A stretch of 46,966 nt of DNA, taken from positions 1-46,966 of IMG/VR virus record IMGVR_UViG_3300035662_000046; one strand, written 5' to 3'. Shown here piece by piece: positions 37,172-46,961 of the stretch. The first letter of the stretch is position 1; each line of letters starts with the position of its first letter. Source of the stretch: a virus. The notes under the pieces are model-generated. The model was not told the DNA's origin. It saw only the letters and a program-made list of their open reading frames with translations, and made no database searches. The position numbers were made by a program, and so were the translations under genes.

Positions 37172-37386
37172 AACACGGCATGAAAAAAGGCGGCCTCGCC
37201 ATGCGCGGAGAAGGCATTGCCAAGAAGGGCTTTGCCAAAGGCGGCGCAATCTATGCCAGTGGTCCTGATACCGCAGGCCCCCAAGGCAAAACTTTGAGCC
37301 AGCCCGTAAAAAAGTCTATTTCAGGCGATAACGTCAAGGTCCGTGGCGTGGGCGCAGCCCGCCCTCGCACTGCTACGATCTACTAA
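37168..37386 (+). CDS. Small Gly/Lys-rich protein (72 aa)
   Basis: MKHGMKKGGLAMRGEGIAKK then GFAKGGAIYASGPD: repeated Lys-Gly pairs, probably disordered and able to bind nucleic acid. Such KKGGxAMRGEG-type peptides are common beside DUF6496 genes in environmental phages. Coupled to the previous gene by ATGA. Function unknown. Confidence 0.65.
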   Translation: MKHGMKKGGLAMRGEGIAKKGFAKGGAIYASGPDTAGPQGKTLSQPVKKSISGDNVKVRGVGAARPRTATIY

Positions 37387-37389
37387 GCC

Positions 37390-38067
37390 ATGGCCACCTC
37401 GGGCACAGCTACTTTCAACCTAGACTTCGACGACATCATCGTCGAAGCCTATGAACGCTGCGGCCTTGAAGCCAGGGATGGCTACGACATGAAGACGGCC
37501 CTAAGGTCCATCAATCTGATGTTTTCAGAATGGGCCAACAGGGGGCTGAATTTGTGGACGATTGAGCAGCGGCAGGTTGCCTTGGTTACCGGGCAGTATG
37601 AGTACACGCTGCCAGACGACACTGTAGACGCCTTGTCAGCGGTCATCCGCACCAACACGGGCTTGCCGACACAGCAGGACATCACAATTGACCGAATTGG
37701 GTACGCGGAGTACCTGCACATCCCCAATAAGTCAACTCAGTCCCGTCCCGCCCAGTATTTTGTGCAGCGCACCGCCCCTGCAAAGCTGTTCTTGTACCCG
37801 GCCCCGGATGCAACGCAGTCCTACATCTTCCGGTACTATGCCATTCGGCGCATTCAGGATGCAGGCGCGTTCACAAACACTGCCGATGTCTCTTTCCGGT
37901 TCCTGCCTTGCTTGGTGGCGGGGGTGGCGTACTATTTGTCCGTCAAAAAGGCTCCGGATCGTATTCAGCTGCTCAAGGCCATGTACGATGAGGAGTTTGC
38001 TCGCGCTGCGGCTGAGGACCGGGAGCGGTCCGGTTATTTTGCTGTGCCGATGTACCAAGCGAGGTAA
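37390..38067 (+). CDS. Head-tail adaptor protein, P22 gp4-like (225 aa)
   Basis: Helical start with DDIIVEAYERCGLEARDGYD, then TALRSINLMFSEWANRGLNLW and WTIEQ...LVTGQYEYTLPDD, later FRFLPCLVAGVAYYLSVKKAP. This is the usual pattern of the connector proteins that bind under the portal in short-tailed phages. It should seal the head and link it to the tail. The specific family (P22 gp4-like) is inferred from pattern. Confidence 0.7.
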   Translation: MATSGTATFNLDFDDIIVEAYERCGLEARDGYDMKTALRSINLMFSEWANRGLNLWTIEQRQVALVTGQYEYTLPDDTVDALSAVIRTNTGLPTQQDITIDRIGYAEYLHIPNKSTQSRPAQYFVQRTAPAKLFLYPAPDATQSYIFRYYAIRRIQDAGAFTNTADVSFRFLPCLVAGVAYYLSVKKAPDRIQLLKAMYDEEFARAAAEDRERSGYFAVPMYQAR

Positions 38068-38069
38068 CC

Positions 38070-38405
38070 ATGCCCGGTGGTTACGTCTCTGGCAAATATG
38101 CGATAGCCCTGTGTGACCAGTGCGGGCAGCGGTTCAAGCTGAACGCCCTGATCAAAGACTGGAAAGGTTTCAAGGTCTGCCGGGAGTGCTACGAGCCCAA
38201 GCATCCGCAGTTGGAGCCCAAGCGAACGATCAACGAGCCGATTGCTTTGTATCAGCCCAGGCCAGAGGCCAGAATGGCAGTCACCGTTTACGTTGGATTG
38301 ACGGTGGACACAACAATTGCTAGTATTGGGATGCAGCCCATGCAGCCGGCAAAGCAGCTTTATGCAGGCGGGATTTTGTCTCCTGTGACGGTGGAGATCA
38401 CATGA
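38070..38405 (+). CDS. Zinc-ribbon structural-region protein (111 aa)
   Basis: N-terminal LCDQCGQRFKLNALIKDWKGFKVCRECYEPKHPQ carries two CxxC pairs separated by about 20 residues, a zinc-ribbon layout. The C-terminal half is beta-like and hydrophobic. Proteins with this CxxCGxxF...VCxxCYxxKHPQ pattern accompany adaptor genes in related phages. It may be a small tail or connector component. Overlaps the next gene by four bases (ATGA). Confidence 0.65.
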   Translation: MPGGYVSGKYAIALCDQCGQRFKLNALIKDWKGFKVCRECYEPKHPQLEPKRTINEPIALYQPRPEARMAVTVYVGLTVDTTIASIGMQPMQPAKQLYAGGILSPVTVEIT

Positions 38406-39070
38406 ACTACACAGAGCTTAAAAACGCCATCGAAAGCTACACCGAAAATACGTCTTTCACGACTACCGAGTTGGATACCTTTATCCAACAGGCCGAGCAA
38501 CGTATTTACAACACGGTGCAGCTTGCCAACTTGAGAAAGAACGCCACTGGCAGTTTAAGTGCAAACAACAAATATTTGTCTGCCCCAGGCGATTATCTGT
38601 CCACTTACTCGTTGGCAGTCATCGACAACAGCGGAAACTATTCGTTTCTCAAGAACGTAGATGTCAACTACATCCGGCAGGTCTACCCTTCGCCGACCGC
38701 CACTGGGCTCCCCAAGTATTACGCCATTTTTGGGCCGACCGTAGACGGGCCGACGATTACGGACGAGTTGTCGTTTATTTTGGGCCCCACGCCAAACGCT
38801 GCGTATGGCGTAGAACTGCACTACTACTACTACCCCGAGTCCATAACGGAAGTCCCTGCCGGCCGTACATGGCTGGGCGACAATTTTGATTCCGTGCTCC
38901 TGTATGGCTCTTTGGTCGAGGCATACACATTCATGAAGGGGGAAACCGACATGATGGCGCTGTACGACGGCAAGTACAAAGAGGCGCTGATGCTGCTGAA
39001 GAACCTGGGCGACGGCAAGCAGCGTGGCGATGCTTATGTGGATGGCCAAGTCAAGTTGAAGGTGCAGTAA
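38402..39070 (+). CDS. Adaptor-like protein, SU10-type (222 aa)
   Basis: N-terminal helices (MNYTELKNAIESYTENTSFT; LDTFIQQAEQRIYNTVQLANLRKN), a beta-rich middle (YLSAPGDYLSTYSLAVID; PKYYAIFGPTVDGP) and a C-terminal helical pair (LLYGSLVEAYTFMKGETDMM). This is the pattern of the second adaptor or tail-nozzle protein of SU10-like short-tailed phages. It probably sits below the first adaptor. The start is coupled to the previous gene by ATGA. Confidence 0.7.
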   Translation: MNYTELKNAIESYTENTSFTTTELDTFIQQAEQRIYNTVQLANLRKNATGSLSANNKYLSAPGDYLSTYSLAVIDNSGNYSFLKNVDVNYIRQVYPSPTATGLPKYYAIFGPTVDGPTITDELSFILGPTPNAAYGVELHYYYYPESITEVPAGRTWLGDNFDSVLLYGSLVEAYTFMKGETDMMALYDGKYKEALMLLKNLGDGKQRGDAYVDGQVKLKVQ

Positions 39071-39486
39071 TGATCACCGCAGGCTTGGTCACCAGTTTTA
39101 AGGGTCAGTTGCTAGAGGGCATCCACAACCTTTTGACCGACACGATCAAAATCGCGTTGTACGATTCTTCGGCAAACTTGGGGCCTTCCACTTTAATCTA
39201 CACCTCCGCCAATGAGGTCAGCAGCAGCGGGTACGTTGCCGGCGGGCAAACGCTGCTCAATCCGTTGGTAGCATTTGCCGACGGCGCTGGATACGCCAGT
39301 TTTGATGACCCGATTTGGTACGCCACCACGTTTTCGGTCAGGGGGGCGCTTATCTACAATTCAACCAAAAGCAACCGCGCAATTGGGGTTTTAAATTTCG
39401 GTCTTGATCAGGTGACGCTCACGCAGGACTTCAAAATCCAATTCCCCGCCTTCCACCCTGAAACGGCCTTGATCCGTATTAACTAA
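39070..39486 (+). CDS. Conserved tail-region protein (138 aa)
   Basis: Begins MITAGLVTSFKGQLLEGIHNL, then DTIKIALYDSSANLGPST and a beta-rich body (GALIYNSTKSNRAIGVLNFG). Proteins of this type are widespread just before tail fibres in environmental phages, probably as base or attachment pieces, but no experimental role is known to me. The start overlaps the previous stop (TAATG). Confidence 0.7.
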   Translation: MITAGLVTSFKGQLLEGIHNLLTDTIKIALYDSSANLGPSTLIYTSANEVSSSGYVAGGQTLLNPLVAFADGAGYASFDDPIWYATTFSVRGALIYNSTKSNRAIGVLNFGLDQVTLTQDFKIQFPAFHPETALIRIN

Positions 39487-39495
39487 GGAGCCACC

Positions 39496-40071
39496 ATGTC
39501 TTATGAAATTGCAAAAGCCTCTGACGCCGTTTCTGGCGGTTTGATTGCAGGCACCAAGAACACTGAGGTGGCAAAAGCCACTGGCCGCTTCCGCATGGAG
39601 TGCTACGACAAAGACGGCATTCTGAAGTGGACCGCTGAGTCCCAGAACCTTGTGGTCAACGTGGGTCTTCAGTACATGGCCGGAACCGCTTTGACAAGCA
39701 CCACCCAGATCACCACTTGGTACATCGGCCTGTATGGTGCTGGCGCGTCTAATACCCCGGCTGCTGGCGACACGATGGCCTCCCACGCTGGCTGGACTGA
39801 AGTCACTCCTTATGCTGGCAATCGCCCGACTGCCACTTTTGCTGCGGCCACTAATGCCAACCCCTCTGTTGTGACCAACAGCGCATCCCCCGCATCGTTT
39901 AGCATCAACGCTACTCAGACGGTGGGCGGTGCGTTCTTGACCAGCAACAACACTGCTGGCGGCTCCACCGGAACCCTGTTCTCGGCTGCTGACTTTCAAT
40001 CGCCTGGGGATCGTAACGTGGTATCCGGTGATACATTGAATGTATCGTACACCTTCTCTCTGGCTGGTTGA
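39496..40071 (+). CDS. Tail appendage/fibre-associated protein (191 aa)
   Basis: A short N-terminal domain (RFRMECYDKDGILKWTAESQN, then LVVNVGLQYMAGTALT) is followed by Thr/Ala/Ser-rich beta sequence (TTWYIGLYGAGASNTPAAGD, PYAGNRPTATFAAATN, VGGAFLTSNNTAGGSTG). The composition and the position before the giant fibre indicate a tail appendage or fibre-connecting protein. AAGGAG precedes the ATG. Confidence 0.7.
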   Translation: MSYEIAKASDAVSGGLIAGTKNTEVAKATGRFRMECYDKDGILKWTAESQNLVVNVGLQYMAGTALTSTTQITTWYIGLYGAGASNTPAAGDTMASHAGWTEVTPYAGNRPTATFAAATNANPSVVTNSASPASFSINATQTVGGAFLTSNNTAGGSTGTLFSAADFQSPGDRNVVSGDTLNVSYTFSLAG

Positions 40072-40083
40072 TGGGGGTAGTCG

Positions 40084-40257
40084 ATGATCAAAATCGACTT
40101 TGAGTTTGACTCACCGCACGGCGTCTTTCGGGACGCCCTTCATCTGCCTGAGAACCACGGCATGACCGACGCTGAGATTCAAGCGATGAAGCAGCAGCGG
40201 TTTGATAACTGGATTGCCATCGTCACTGCCCCGCCTGTTGAAACTCCGCAGGAGTAA
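40084..40257 (+). CDS. Small protein before the tail fibre (57 aa)
   Basis: Translation gives MIKIDFEFDSPHGVFRDALH, then LPENHG and MTDAEIQAMKQQRFDNWIAI. A compact, mixed small protein; similar ones with an (E/D)IxAMKQxRFDNW helix occur next to tail-fibre genes in environmental phages. Possibly a fibre accessory or chaperone. Its ATG lies after GGGGGTAG, and the stop is two bases before the fibre ATG. Confidence 0.65.
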   Translation: MIKIDFEFDSPHGVFRDALHLPENHGMTDAEIQAMKQQRFDNWIAIVTAPPVETPQE

Positions 40258-40259
40258 GC

Positions 40260-43200
40260 ATGGCCGACAGGTATTGGGTTGGTGGCACCGGCACTTGGAA
40301 CACCACCAGCACAACTAACTGGTCCGCGTCCTCCGGCGGGGGTAGTGGTGCGTCTGTCCCGACCGTAGCGGATAGCGTCTTCTTTGACCAAGCCGGTACC
40401 TACACCGTCACAATGACGGGCGCTTTGGCCTGTCTGGACATTACGGTGTCAGCAGGTACGGTTACGTTTGCTACGGGTACTTCCCCCACACTGGACGTTC
40501 GCGGCTCTATGTCGCTGCTGGCGGGGACGCTGTGGAGTTCAACGGGCACAATCACGTTTAGCTCAACCACAACCGGTAGGACGGTAACCACTAACGGCAC
40601 TTCAATTGCTGGGCAAGTGGTATTTAACGGAACTGGCGGAGCATGGACGCTTGGTAGCGCAATAACAGTAACTAATGTTTTTGGTATTTCTGTATTAGCT
40701 GGTACTTTTGATACTTCTTCAGCCAATAGCTATTCGGTTGTTGCTGGCGGCCTTGCCATGTCCGGCACTCTCAACAGAACAATTAATTTAAACGCATCGA
40801 CTTTTACTATAACCGGTAATAGCTCAACGGTAATACTTGCCACTTCAACAACAAATTTAACATTTAATTCTGGGACGTCTCAATTTAATTTGACGGGCAC
40901 TAGCGCCGGCATTTCAGTTGGCGGTCAGATATTTTATAACGTAGCATGGACAAACAGTTCTACGGCAACATCAAGACCTATTGTTGGAATAAACACATTC
41001 AACAATTTTTCCGTTACGGCTCCCTCACTAGCCGGTATTGCGTTTGTCACCTTTGCCGCCCAACAAACCATCAACGGCACACTATCCACCACAGGCACAG
41101 CAGGTAACAGGAGGGTGTTCTTTGCATCAGCCACTTACGGCATTTCTGTTGATCTGGTGGTCAACTCTACCCCCAGCCTGACAGACGCAGACTTCCGTGG
41201 CCTGTACGTCCGTGGCACATCAGCCCCCATCAGCGGAACACGCATCGGCAATCGCGGCGAGTGCAGGAACATCACTTTTAGTACGCCTAAGACGGTGTAT
41301 TGGAACTTGGCTGGCGCTCAGAACTGGAGTGCAAACGGTTGGGCCGCAACATCAACTGGCTCCCCATCCACGGACAATTTCCCCCTGCCGCAAGACACCG
41401 CCACGTTTACCAATGCTGGCTCGGTGACGGGAACCATTACGTTGGATACTGCCATTGCATATGTCCCCAACGTGGACATGTCTGGCAGAACTAGTGCAAT
41501 AACCATTGCGTTTGGAGCAACAACGGTATATGGAAATTGGACTAATGGCTCTGGAACTGCGTTTGTTGGATCGGCAGCTCTTACCTTTTCCGGCGGCACA
41601 ACCCAAACCATCACCAGTTCAGGCAAAACATTTAGCGGCATCACCATCGACACCTACGGCGGCACAGTACAGCTTGCTGATGCGTTGAACATTGGGTCAA
41701 ACACGCTTACGGTGACAAACGGGACGTTTACTACAGCGGGGTATGCGGTAACTGGTGGTACGTTTTCTTCAAGCAACGGCAATGTCAGAACAATAAATCT
41801 TGGCGCAAGTACTTTAAACTTTTCAAATAACAATGCGTTTACATTTACCAATTCCACTAACCTTACTTTCAATGCAGGAACCTCTCAGTTAAATCACAAC
41901 TTTGGAACTATTGGCGGATCGTTTGCTGGTGGAGGATTGACTTTTTATAACCTATCTTTTACAAATACTGGTTCGCAAACGCACAGTATTACTGGTGCAA
42001 ACACATTTAACAATCTTGCGTTTACAGCACCAGCATCTGCGGGGTTAATGGGTTGTACTTTTCCCGCTGACCAAACCATCAACGGCACCCTGACCTGTGC
42101 TGGCGCATCCGCAGTGCGGCGTATCTTCCTGCGATCCGACACCATTGGCACTCAACGCACCATAACAGCAGCGGCCATCTCTGCCGATGATTGCGACTTC
42201 CGCGATATCAACCTTGCTGGCGCAGCATCAGGCGCATCACCCACACGAGCAGGTGACTGCGGGGGTAACACAGGCATCACATTCCCTGCTGCCAAGACGG
42301 TGTACTGGAACCTTGCAGGCGCTCAGAACTGGAGTGCTACGGCCTGGGCACCAGGGTCTGGTGGAACGCCTGACATCAACAACTTCCCGCTGGCGCAAGA
42401 CACGGCGGTGTTTGATGAAGCCGCTGGCAGCGTAACAGGCACGATCACAATTAACGCCGCATGGAACATCGGCACGTTTGACGCTTCACTGCGTACCAGC
42501 GCGATGACGCTGACAACCAGCACAAACACCCCTGTTGTTTACGGCGACTGGAAATTCGGTACGGGAGTTACGTCATCCAGCACAACGGGGACAATCACTT
42601 TTTCCAGCGGCACAACAGAAACCATCACCAGCAACGGCGTTCAGTTTGGCTGTCCTGTAACAATCAACCACCCATCTGGAACCGTCCAGCTTGCCGATGC
42701 GCTGTCTTTGGGGGCAACAAGAACCCTGACACTTACCACGGGGACGTTTGACGCTGTCACCTACAACGTGACAACGGGGCAGTTTAATAATAGTTCTACT
42801 AGTGCCGCTACTTTGAAAATGGGTTCTGGTACTTGGACGCTTTCAGGCACAAATATTGTGTGGAATTGCTCTATAGCACCAACACTTATTGCAGGAACAT
42901 CCACAATTGTTCTTTCTGACACATCTACAGCCGCAAGAGAATTTCGTGGCGGCGGTCTTTACTACAACAAGTTGACGATTGGCGGAACAACGGGCATATC
43001 CACGCTAACAATTACAGGTGCAAACACATTTGGAGAACTTGCTTCCACCAAAACGGTGGCGCATACCATTACGTTTCCTCTTGCAACGCATACTATCGGA
43101 AAATGGGCTGTCACCGGCACTGTTGGAAACGTAGTCACCGTCAACTCAAGCACCGCAGCCTCAGCCTTTACCCTTTCTATCGCAGGCCCCGCCAACTCCG

Positions 43201-46200
43201 GCATTGACTACCTGTCTATCCGTGACTGCACGGTTGCCTCTGACAGCCCCGGCGAGTTCTACGTTGGCGCAAACAGCACAAACGTATCGGGCAACACTCG
43301 TGTTATTTTCACAGCCGCACCTGCACCTCGCACACTGTACTGGGTAGGCGGCACAGGCAACTGGTCAGATACGTCGCGGTGGTCTACATCATCCGGAGGT
43401 GGCTCAGGCGCGGCAATCCCAACGTCTTTGGATGCGGTCATCTTTGACTCACTGTCTAACGCCACAGCCTACACAGCCACGATTGACGCTGGTGTAACGC
43501 TTGCCCGATGCGCTTCGTTCACAATGGCTGGCCCCGCCGCAGGTAACGTGACCTTTGCTGGCTCAGTGGGCATTGCCTTCCACGGCAACGTGAGCTTTGC
43601 TGCTACGGGCATCACCCGGACGTACACGGGTGCAATGCAGTGGGCGGGTAACAGCAGCTACACGTTTACGACCAATGGATTGACGCTGGCATCATCTTGT
43701 ACAGTTATTGGAATTGGCGCTACTTGGACGCTTAGTAGTGCAATTAATATTGGCAATTCAACTTTTACCGTCACTTGTGGCACTTTTAGCACTTCTGCAA
43801 GCAACTATAGTTTGACGGCTTCCGCGTTTTCATCAAACAATTCCAGTGTTCGATCAATATCGTTAAATGGAAGTACTGTAACGCTTAGTACAATATCACT
43901 GTCCTCATTTTTAGCTACTGTTGTTACCAATTTAACTTTCAACGCAGGGACAAGTCAACTTAATCTTTCTGGTTCGGATGCTGGCATTGCATGTGGTGGG
44001 TTGACTTTTAATAATGTTAGTTTTACTAGTGGCGCTGTTGGTGGCAGGAGTATTACAGGCACAAACACATTCAACACGCTGTCTTTTGCCGGTAACGTGC
44101 AAGTTGGTGTTATTGCAGCCACATTCGGTGCCAACCAAACCATCACCACCCTGACGCTCAACGCCGGAACAGCCGCTGCCTTCCGCACGTTCTTAGCATC
44201 TAACACGATTGGCACAACCAGAACACTGACGGTTGGCACTCTGACCGCTGGCGCTGCTGACATTGACTTCCGTGACATCACCATTTCTGGTGCTGCCGCT
44301 CCGATCTCTGGCACTCGGTTTGGTGATGCAAAAGGCAATAGCGGGATTACGTTTGATGCGGCGAAGACGGTGTATTACCGTCAAACAGGTTCGGCAAACT
44401 GGGGTGCAACAGGTACAGGCTCTTGGTCTGCTACGTCTGGCGGTGGTTTTGATGCGACCCAATTCCCGCTTGCCCAAGATACAGCCATTTTCCCCGCTGC
44501 AACGTATCCAGCATCCGGATCAACGACAACCATCAACGCCAACTACAACATCGGCACGATTGATATGTCGCTGCGTACCAGCAACACAATGACGCTGGCA
44601 ACGGGTTCGACAACACCTCAAATCTACGGCAACTGGATCAACGGTACAGGCACTACGCTGTCGGGTACAGGTGTAATGACCTTTGCTGGACGAGGAAGTC
44701 AGACGATTACAAGTGCGGGTCGGACTTTTACGCAGCGGTTTAACTTTAACACGCCCGGTGGTTCAGTGACGCTGCAAGATGCTGCTTCTTTTGGTTCGAA
44801 TTTATCGGGCGCTAATACGATTACTGCGGGAACCTTCGATGCAAATGGCTACAACGTAACAACCGTCACAACAATTAATGGTAATTGCGGCATAACGACA
44901 TCTGGGGATTTGGCAAAGACCTTGGCAATAGGTTCTGGAACTTGGTCAATTGGTTGTACAGGGAGTGCTTGGAACAATTCGGGAACTAACGTCACCGTCA
45001 CTGGCACAGGAACCATTACATTAACAAACTCCAACACAAAAACATTTGTAGGCGGAAGCATATCCTACTCCGGCATCACGCTTGACCAAGGCGGTGCAGG
45101 TACTCTGACCATCACGGGCAACAACACTTTTAAGACCATCACCAACACCTACAGCGCAACGGGTGCAACGTCTATTGTTCTGGGCAACACAACCCAAACC
45201 CTGACAAACCCTTGGACGGCAACCGGCGCAGCAACACGGGTTCTAACGGTAAGTGGCACATCTGCCGCATCTCCGGGCACTTTGATCTTCAGCGGCGCTG
45301 GTACAGCAGCCAATGTGGACTACCTGACCGTCTCAAACGTCCGTGCTTACCCTTTGGTCGATGACTGGTATGCGGGAGCTAACTCAACCAACAGCGGGTC
45401 ACTGGGCTGGTACTTTGTAGCCGCAGGCGGCACGGTCTATTCCGTCACCATCACCGAGACTGGCACAGGTACAGACAGCATCACAGCCACGGTGACGCTG
45501 CTCGGCACAATTTCAGAAACCGGCACGGGCACGGACTCAATTTCTGCTGGCTTACAGTACCTTGGGTCTATCGCCGAAACCGGGACGGGAACAGACTCTA
45601 TATCGGGCATCTTCCGGCCCAGTGCAACCATTACAGAGACGTCCACTGGCACTGACCTTGCCGCAGCCATACTGGCCGCATTTGTAAATATTTCTGAGAC
45701 AGCAACAGGCACCGACTCGGTGGACGCGCCTGGAAGCACCTACAACCCAAGCCTGTCAGAAACAGCAACAGGCACAGACACGTTTGTAGCGCGGGCTGCG
45801 TTTTACAGCGCGGTTGCTGAGTCTGCCAATGCATCTGATTTAATTACCTCTTTAAAAGGGTTCTTTTGCATTGTTTTGGAGTCAGCATCTATATCTGATC
45901 TGGCATCGAGTAGCCCGGTATATGTTGGACAGATTATTGAGCTTGTTTCAGGGACAGACGCAGACTCAGCGCAATACAACACACGGCCAATCGTTTCTGA
46001 GTCAGCAACGGCAACGGACACAAACACCGCCGGGTTTTCTGTTAATTCTTCGCTTTCAGAATCTGCAACAGGAACAGACGCGGTCCTGACCCGCTACATT
46101 GCATTGCCGGTGGTGCAGGAGTCTGGAAGTGCCACAGACACAACCAGTGCAAAACAGATATTCAAAGTTCAAATTGCTGAATCCGTCACTGGACAGGATG

Positions 46201-46961
46201 TCATCAGCGCGTTTGCTCAGTTTGCAGCAGCAATAACTGAGTCGGGTACTGGCACTGATGTGGTGTCGGCGCTAAGAATTCTTACAGCGATAGTGTCTGA
46301 GGCGGCTACAGGCACTGAATTGGTCAGCGCCCTGCAAGTGTTTAACAGCCTGATTGCCGAAGGCGCAACAGTTACAGACGCCTTGCAGGCAGCAGGAAGT
46401 ACGTACAACACCCTGATTGCAGAGACGGCGTCTCAGACTGACAGGGTTGTAGCGCAGGCCACGTTCCCGGCGTCCCTGGCCGAAACAGCCACAGGTACAG
46501 AGACGGTCGTGGCAAGATTTATCCCGCTGGCCAACGTCACCGAGTCCGCCACAATCACAGACGCAGCTTCTGCGCTGGCTGCTTTTGCCGCTCGCGTAGC
46601 CGAATCTGCCACAATCACGGACGCAGTGTCACCCCCAGGATCAATTTACAACCCGGTTGTCTTGGCTGTTGCCCAGTTGGTTGATCAAGTCAGCCCAGCG
46701 GGGAGCATCTACAACGCCCCGGTTTTGGTGTCAGCAACGATCACAGACTCCCTGATTGGCGGGTTCTTGTGGAACCTGATTGACGACAGCCAGAACCCGG
46801 ACTGGAACACAATTTCCACCCCTCAGAACCCAAGCTGGGCCACCATAGACTCAAGCCAGGGCACGGGCTGGGTGACGATCCCAACGCCGCAAAACCCCGG
46901 CTGGTCAAACATAGATGACAGCCAGAGCCCAAACTGGCAGAATATCAACACCTTGAATTGA
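40260..46961 (+). CDS. Giant repeat-built tail fibre / adhesin-like protein (2233 aa)
   Basis: Almost uncharged and rich in Thr, Ser, Gly, Asn and Ala with beta-helix spacing. Five modules of about 340 residues begin with a Y-W/Y...W element (YWVGGTGTWN, YWNLAGAQNWS twice, YWVGGTGNWS, YYRQTGSANWG), then repeat strands such as ITITGANTFNN and FNAGTSQLN. From about residue 1727, 22 copies of a 20-residue repeat (xESATGTDxxSA) follow, then Trp-rich repeats (DDSQNPxW, TPQNPxW). The likely function is host recognition or adhesion as a long fibre on the tail or capsid. No signal peptide or catalytic motif is seen. GGAG lies nine bases before the ATG. It is the largest gene of the window. Confidence 0.85.
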   Translation: MADRYWVGGTGTWNTTSTTNWSASSGGGSGASVPTVADSVFFDQAGTYTVTMTGALACLDITVSAGTVTFATGTSPTLDVRGSMSLLAGTLWSSTGTITFSSTTTGRTVTTNGTSIAGQVVFNGTGGAWTLGSAITVTNVFGISVLAGTFDTSSANSYSVVAGGLAMSGTLNRTINLNASTFTITGNSSTVILATSTTNLTFNSGTSQFNLTGTSAGISVGGQIFYNVAWTNSSTATSRPIVGINTFNNFSVTAPSLAGIAFVTFAAQQTINGTLSTTGTAGNRRVFFASATYGISVDLVVNSTPSLTDADFRGLYVRGTSAPISGTRIGNRGECRNITFSTPKTVYWNLAGAQNWSANGWAATSTGSPSTDNFPLPQDTATFTNAGSVTGTITLDTAIAYVPNVDMSGRTSAITIAFGATTVYGNWTNGSGTAFVGSAALTFSGGTTQTITSSGKTFSGITIDTYGGTVQLADALNIGSNTLTVTNGTFTTAGYAVTGGTFSSSNGNVRTINLGASTLNFSNNNAFTFTNSTNLTFNAGTSQLNHNFGTIGGSFAGGGLTFYNLSFTNTGSQTHSITGANTFNNLAFTAPASAGLMGCTFPADQTINGTLTCAGASAVRRIFLRSDTIGTQRTITAAAISADDCDFRDINLAGAASGASPTRAGDCGGNTGITFPAAKTVYWNLAGAQNWSATAWAPGSGGTPDINNFPLAQDTAVFDEAAGSVTGTITINAAWNIGTFDASLRTSAMTLTTSTNTPVVYGDWKFGTGVTSSSTTGTITFSSGTTETITSNGVQFGCPVTINHPSGTVQLADALSLGATRTLTLTTGTFDAVTYNVTTGQFNNSSTSAATLKMGSGTWTLSGTNIVWNCSIAPTLIAGTSTIVLSDTSTAAREFRGGGLYYNKLTIGGTTGISTLTITGANTFGELASTKTVAHTITFPLATHTIGKWAVTGTVGNVVTVNSSTAASAFTLSIAGPANSGIDYLSIRDCTVASDSPGEFYVGANSTNVSGNTRVIFTAAPAPRTLYWVGGTGNWSDTSRWSTSSGGGSGAAIPTSLDAVIFDSLSNATAYTATIDAGVTLARCASFTMAGPAAGNVTFAGSVGIAFHGNVSFAATGITRTYTGAMQWAGNSSYTFTTNGLTLASSCTVIGIGATWTLSSAINIGNSTFTVTCGTFSTSASNYSLTASAFSSNNSSVRSISLNGSTVTLSTISLSSFLATVVTNLTFNAGTSQLNLSGSDAGIACGGLTFNNVSFTSGAVGGRSITGTNTFNTLSFAGNVQVGVIAATFGANQTITTLTLNAGTAAAFRTFLASNTIGTTRTLTVGTLTAGAADIDFRDITISGAAAPISGTRFGDAKGNSGITFDAAKTVYYRQTGSANWGATGTGSWSATSGGGFDATQFPLAQDTAIFPAATYPASGSTTTINANYNIGTIDMSLRTSNTMTLATGSTTPQIYGNWINGTGTTLSGTGVMTFAGRGSQTITSAGRTFTQRFNFNTPGGSVTLQDAASFGSNLSGANTITAGTFDANGYNVTTVTTINGNCGITTSGDLAKTLAIGSGTWSIGCTGSAWNNSGTNVTVTGTGTITLTNSNTKTFVGGSISYSGITLDQGGAGTLTITGNNTFKTITNTYSATGATSIVLGNTTQTLTNPWTATGAATRVLTVSGTSAASPGTLIFSGAGTAANVDYLTVSNVRAYPLVDDWYAGANSTNSGSLGWYFVAAGGTVYSVTITETGTGTDSITATVTLLGTISETGTGTDSISAGLQYLGSIAETGTGTDSISGIFRPSATITETSTGTDLAAAILAAFVNISETATGTDSVDAPGSTYNPSLSETATGTDTFVARAAFYSAVAESANASDLITSLKGFFCIVLESASISDLASSSPVYVGQIIELVSGTDADSAQYNTRPIVSESATATDTNTAGFSVNSSLSESATGTDAVLTRYIALPVVQESGSATDTTSAKQIFKVQIAESVTGQDVISAFAQFAAAITESGTGTDVVSALRILTAIVSEAATGTELVSALQVFNSLIAEGATVTDALQAAGSTYNTLIAETASQTDRVVAQATFPASLAETATGTETVVARFIPLANVTESATITDAASALAAFAARVAESATITDAVSPPGSIYNPVVLAVAQLVDQVSPAGSIYNAPVLVSATITDSLIGGFLWNLIDDSQNPDWNTISTPQNPSWATIDSSQGTGWVTIPTPQNPGWSNIDDSQSPNWQNINTLN
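40272..45420 (+). repeat. Five ~1-kb tandem coding modules in the fibre gene
   Basis: The Tyr codon of the module-start motif falls at 40272, 41298, 42302, 43338 and 44373, giving periods of 1026, 1004, 1036 and 1035 bases. The modules share order but are well diverged, and each has a more AT-rich middle than its ends. Confidence 0.75.
45446..46770 (+). repeat. 22 x 60-base coding repeats (20-residue ESATGTD repeats)
   Basis: About 22 consecutive repeats of close to 60 bases encode variants of xETGTGTDSISA or xESATxTDxVSA. Most are exactly 20 residues, a few 21-22. They are diverged at the DNA level, so this is an old amplification, not an assembly artefact. Confidence 0.8.

Noticed and set aside
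45446-46770. CRISPR-like array
   Set aside because: The 60-base periodicity is within one long reading frame, repeats are diverged and there are no unique spacers.
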